A stretch of 64,000 nucleotides of DNA from Phymorhynchus buccinoides (lineage: Eukaryota; Mollusca; Gastropoda; Neogastropoda; Raphitomidae): positions 6,649,301-6,713,300 of the forward strand of contig CM065683.1 of NCBI GenBank assembly GCA_017654935.2, read 5' to 3'. Of this stretch, positions 56,290-62,200 are shown in pieces; position 1 is the first letter of the stretch; each line of letters opens with the position of its first letter. Below the pieces are notes generated by a model. That model was not told where the DNA came from. It saw nothing but the letters and a program-made list of their open reading frames with translations, and made no database searches. A program made the position numbers and the translations under genes.

Positions 56290-59200
56290 ATGTGCGTGCG
56301 TGTTGTGGCTATGTGCATGTTTTTGGTCGTTAATATTGTAGTAGCTTATGATCTATGTATGTATTTAAATAATTGTGAAGCACCGTGAGCTCATGAGAGA
56401 AAGGGCGCTCTATAAATGTTAATTATTATTATTATTATAATCATAATAATTTATTTCATATAGCGCTAAAATCCATACAGTAGTATGCTCGATGCGCTTT
56501 ACATAGAGACGTATGGTGAGGATATGTGAACCAGTCTGTTAGAAATGTTTGTACGAATGGTGAGTGAAAAGCGCATCGAGTTGCTTTGCAAGATTATGCG
56601 CTATATAAGCATTATTAACTATTATTATTATTTATCATTACAAAAAGTAACATTGAAAGAAAAAATATGCATTAAGATAGTCATACTACCAACATTCCAA
56701 TGCAAAACAATAACGCAACAAAACTAACACGATTCTCACTCACGAGAACATACCACCCTCGTTCACCAGCACTGTCACTCTCTGATAACATCTCGCCCTC
56801 ACAGAAATTAATGAAAATGTCAACAAGCAACAGGAAGGAATGCACCAATCCAAAGTTGGACTTTATATGCCTGAAGACCCCTGTCCAGTGTAAGGAAGAA
56901 GAAGAAGACGAAAGACAATTGAGAGCACACGCCGCCTGCCTTTGTAGTGTGATCCTAAGTTGGACGTTATATGCCTGAAGACCCCTGTCCAGTGTAAGGA
57001 AGAAGAAGAAGACGAAAGACAATTGAGAGCACACGCCGCCTGCCTTTGTAGTGTGATCCTAAGTTGGACGTTATATGCCTGAAGACCCCTGTCCAGTGTA
57101 AGGAAGAAGAAGAAGAAGACGAAAAAGACAATTGAGAGCACACGCCGCCTGCCTTTGTAGTGTGATCCTAAGTTGGACTTTATATGCCTGAAGACCCCTG
57201 TCCAGTGTAAGGAAGAAGAAGAAGACGAAAGACAATTGAGAGCACACACCGCCTGCCTTTGTAGTGTGATCCTAAGTTGGACGTTATATGCCTGAAGACC
57301 CCTGTCCAGTGTAAGGAAGAAGTAGAAGAAGAAGTAGAAGAAGACGAAAGACAATTGAGAGCACACGCCGCCTGCCTTTGTAGTGTGATCCTAAGTTGGA
57401 CGTTATATGCCTGAAGACCCCTGTCCAGTGTAAGGAAGAAGAAGAAGAAGACGAAAGACAATTGAGAGCACACGCCGCCTGCCTTTGTAGTGTGATCCTA
57501 AGTTGGACTTTATATGCCTGAAGACCCCTGTCCAGTGTAAGGAAGAAGAAGAAGACGAAAGACAATTGAGAGCACACACCGCCTGCCTTTGTAGTGTGAT
57601 CCTAAGTTGGACGTTATATGCCTGAAGGCCCCTGTCCAGTGTAAGGAAGAAGAAGAAGAAGAAGTAGAAGAAGACGAAAGACAATTGAGAGCACACGCCG
57701 CCTGCCTTTGTAGTGTGATCCTAAGTTGGACGTTATATGCCTGAAGACCCCTGTCCAGTGTAAGGAAAGAAGAAGAAGACGAAAGACAATTGAGAGCACA
57801 CGCCGCCTGCCTTTGTAGTGTGATCCTAAGTTGGACGTTATATGCCTGAAGACCCCTGTCCAGTGTAAGGAAGAAGAAGAAGACGAAAGACAATTGAGAG
57901 CACATGCCGCCTGCCTTTGTAGTGTGATCCTAAGTTGGACTTTATATGCCTGAAGACCCCTGTCCAGTGTAAGGAAGAAGAAGAAGACGAAAGACAATTG
58001 AGAGCATACGCCGCCTGCCTTTGTAGTTTGATCCTAAGTTGGACGTTATACGTCTGAAGGCCCCTGTCCAGTGTAAGGAAGAAGCAGAAGACGAAAGACA
58101 ACATAGTGACACACTAGTAATATGACTTGCATACTACAGTGTTGCCATGGGGAAAGAGCGACAAATAGCAACGTACATTGCGACCAGTGCAGTTTCGCTT
58201 AGAGTACAAACTGGCAGTCCTTACATTCCGCCACTTTGAACAGACCTACCATCCTACCTCTCAAGTGCTCTCCACACTTACACTCCTTCTCGCTCACTCC
58301 GATCTTCCCATGCCAAACTGTTGAAAGTTCGTAAAGTGAATTTAAAGTCTTTTGGACAGCGCAGTTTTAGTTTCTGCGCCCCCTCCCACTGTCTGGAACT
58401 CCTTGCCTGTTCACCTCCCGTCACAATTCAGCACTTCAGCACAAATGAAAAGTCACCAGTTTCAAAGAGTTTTCTCTCAGTAACTTTTCACATTAATTAG
58501 ATGATGATCGAAAGAATGCCTATAATAATAATGACAATTTTTTTTAGCGCTTATTCTCCTTACGGGGCTCTAAGCGCTTCACAAAGAAGTTAAAAATCTG
58601 AGCAAAAACAACAACAAAAAGCCCGAAACAAAACGAAACTAAATCACGATAACTACAGTTATGTCACCCCCCCCCCATTCACCCTCCACTAGAATCCAAA
58701 CCATTACAAATATGATAGTGTATGTTAGCCCAATTGTGAATCAGTGAATGTGAGCGCCTTGAGTTTAATTCTAAAGAAAGGCGCTATATAAATAATAATA
58801 ATAATAATAGGGGTACTTATAGCGCCCTTCTAGGTAAAACCTACTCAGGGTGCTTTACAAATTAAACTTCACTAAGCCACCATTCACACATCGAATATAA
58901 TACAACTAACAAACCAGACTGCATCACTTACTTCCTCACTCACGCTGACAGTGACACATGCACAAGTGTGCACGCACGCAAGCATGATGCACACATGCAC
59001 ACACAGATACACACACACCAAACACACAGACAGACACACACACATGGAAGCGCACGCACCCACACACACACTATGTACTATGTATTATTATTATTCCATG
59101 ATCATTGTTTTACCTTGGAGTCGGCCACACTGAGGTAGACTTTGATGGTTTCCAGGGAGGCCAGGCGCCGGCTGTCCCGGGGACTGTCTGCGTCGCTGGT

Positions 59201-62200
59201 GTACAGGTTGAACAGGAGCGGCAGGTAGTTCTTAGCAAAGGTGCGCATCACGCCGCGCTCAGCATCTGAACACAGACTAACTCCATTACAGACCTATTTA
59301 CCATTATAATGAACAACCTGGAATTTGCCACAGAAAACCCCGGAATTTGAGAAAAAAACAAACAGAATTCACATTGCAATGTCGCTTATGCCGCCATGCG
59401 AAATTTTGAAGTCCCGGTTGCATTACTTGCAGTGTGCATGCTCGTCTCCCAAACGCGAACTTGTTATTCCTGGCACTTTCAAATACTTTTGAGAAAACTT
59501 CTGCTTCACTTTTGTCTGTTTCACCCTATCACTGCTGTCGTTTGTCGAAGATTTCTGGAGCTTGCCGCCTGCGGGTGACTTGCCTGACGACATGTTTGGC
59601 GCAAAACTACAACCCTTGCGTCTTTTCATACAAACGGAAACAAATAATAGACGTTTTTCAAAATCCCGGGATTTTCAGCGTTCACCCGGAATTTATTATT
59701 TTACCCAGAATTTTTGCAAATTCCCGGGATAATTCCGGCAAAACCAGGAGGGTAAACAGGTCTGCATTCAATAACCATTTCTGTCCTTTAATACAAACAG
59801 GGGTGCAACTACACAAAATGAAAAAACCCTGAAAGGCCGGGGTCCTGGGGGTAATGTCCCCCTGCAGCTGAAGAAAAAAATTGATTTATGAAGGTATTTT
59901 AGTTTGCTTTTTCCACAATTTATACAAATGGTTATTTCAAAGTGTTTGAAAAATACACTAGACACACAGAGATCTTGTTTGACAAATAAAAAAAAAAGAA
60001 ATTCCTTTTCTGGTAAAATTCAAAACCAGGAAATCCTTGTACACCAGGAAAAGTTGCACCCATGTACAAATAGTTCCCCCACCTTCTGGAAGTTCTGTGC
60101 TTGTAACTTCCTCCAATCTGTCACTCTCTTTGACTCTGCCTTTTCCCTTTGCTTGCTGTCATCCACTTGTCTTTCTGCCTTCTTCTGCGTTCTTTGTCTC
60201 AAGCGAGATCCTGTGAATTGTTTTTACTATCGTTTGATGAGACAAAGAACGCGAGTTAACAACTCAGACACGCTAATTCTATGACCATTGCACTCTTTGA
60301 TGTCTTAGGAAAGTGGACAAATGATCAGCATCACCATGCAGTGCTTGAATCCAGCACTGTTGAGGGGCTAAGATTTCGGGTGAATTCTTTTTAGGTGGAC
60401 TCCATACTTTCATAATGCCTTCACACAGAGTCTTCAAATTTGGCATACAGTGGTACCCCTCTAATAAGACCTTGAAAGTGCGGTGAAAAAAAAGTCTTAT
60501 CTGAGGGGTGGTCTTATTAGAGGACCAAGCATCTTTTCCGAGTCGCCATATCGATCACTGACTTGAAGAAGAACAGAGAGTAGCGGGCCCTTCTACAAGT
60601 CGCATAAGTACACGGGGCGTAACTCTCCAAGCAAAAGTTAGGGGGCGCGCTTCCGATGGAAATTGGAAATGGAAAAGTTGAAAAGCAGCTCCTTTCCGCT
60701 ATCAGACTGATAAATCGGCGTTAGTGTGTCCACTACAACTCTCGCTGAATGCAAACAACTCACAAAATCCGATAAATGAAAGCAGCTGGCGCATTAGCAT
60801 TTGCCGTGATTTCGTATCTGCGGTGCCATTTTGTCAGCCGAGTTGTATGCGCGGTAAAAGTTCTGTGTGTGCAAACTGTGACTAAAAATGAACTGCCAGA
60901 GCGTTACTTTGTCATGTTTTGTGTTGTGTTGTGTCGTTGTGCATAATCCAGTATTTAGTAGGTCCATTATGGCGAAGATTAAGTCTGTACTGTTATGTGT
61001 AGTTTGTGTGCGAGTGCAACATGGGCCATCGAAGTTGCCATCGGACCCGTTGCCATGACTTTCGGTCACGAGTTCGTCTGTTTTTCATCGAGAGATCGAT
61101 TTGCACGAACTTGACTGCAAAAAGATAAGATTGTGGTCGCATCTCAACCCCTGAAATCAGGTCGTAAGTCGGAACTCAGGAAAAGTCGTATTTGCGGCAT
61201 AGGATATATAGTGGAATGTGTTTGGGAGAAAACAAAATCAGTCGTATGTGAGGAGAAGTCGCATTTGCGAGCGTCTTATTAGAGGGGTACCCCTGTATAT
61301 GGTCAGGGTCATGTTCTGTATCAGTGGGCAAAACTTTACGCAGATATCTTTATTAGATGCTGAGAAACAAAAATGATCAAAAATTGACCCCCCAAAAGCG
61401 CAGTGATTTGTCAGAGAGCACACTGACCCTTTCCTTGGCTGAAGTGGACCAGCATGCGCAGCGAGGCCATGATGTCCATCTGCAGGTCCGCCCGGTCAGT
61501 CAGAGCGCTGCCCAGGGTCTTGGCAAGGCCTTTGAAAGACTGTCCAGCAATCACACACACAAATGATCAGTAAAAAATGTAACGAAAAGTTCTAAACCTC
61601 TGTCGTTTTATTGAAATGACTGTGGAAAGGGCTTGAATTGAAAGTAATATTTTTACATTGTTTATATTTGATATTTACAAGACTAAACAAAAACACAAAC
61701 GCCCATCACATCATTTGTGGCAAATTTTCAAGTGAATTTCTCACTTTTCATCAGGCCATATCTATGGTTGTCTGTTATATTTGATATTTGGTACATTTGG
61801 TATATTCTAGTCACAGAGACTTATCTCTGTGAAATTCGGGCTGCTCTCCTTTGGAGACCGTGTCGCCGCAAGTGCAGCGCCTACCCTTTTTTTCTTCTTT
61901 TTTTTGGGGGGGGGGCCACAGGGTGAGGAGGGTGTGTGGGTACACTTGGAAAACCTAGGTATGAGGGTGGGGCAGTACCTTGGCCAGGTCTGTGGGTCTG
62001 GTGCAGAAGCCTTTCAGCATGGACCACACCTGCAGTTCCAGCGCCTCGTAGGTCTTGGACGCAGCCTGCAGCCCGCGCTCTCCCAGCTCCTTCGCTGTCA
62101 GCGCCACAACAAACACAGCAGAACGTTTCATATATCTATAATATAGTAATACGCTAAGGCCCGAAGTGCAAAAGGACGTAAAAACTCGGATACCCCGTAA

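Noticed and set aside
56863..58104. Chain of minus-strand ORFs with [19 protein letters not shown] repeats
   Set aside because: They are translations of the 104-119-bp minisatellite in an intron; unit lengths vary and shift the frame.
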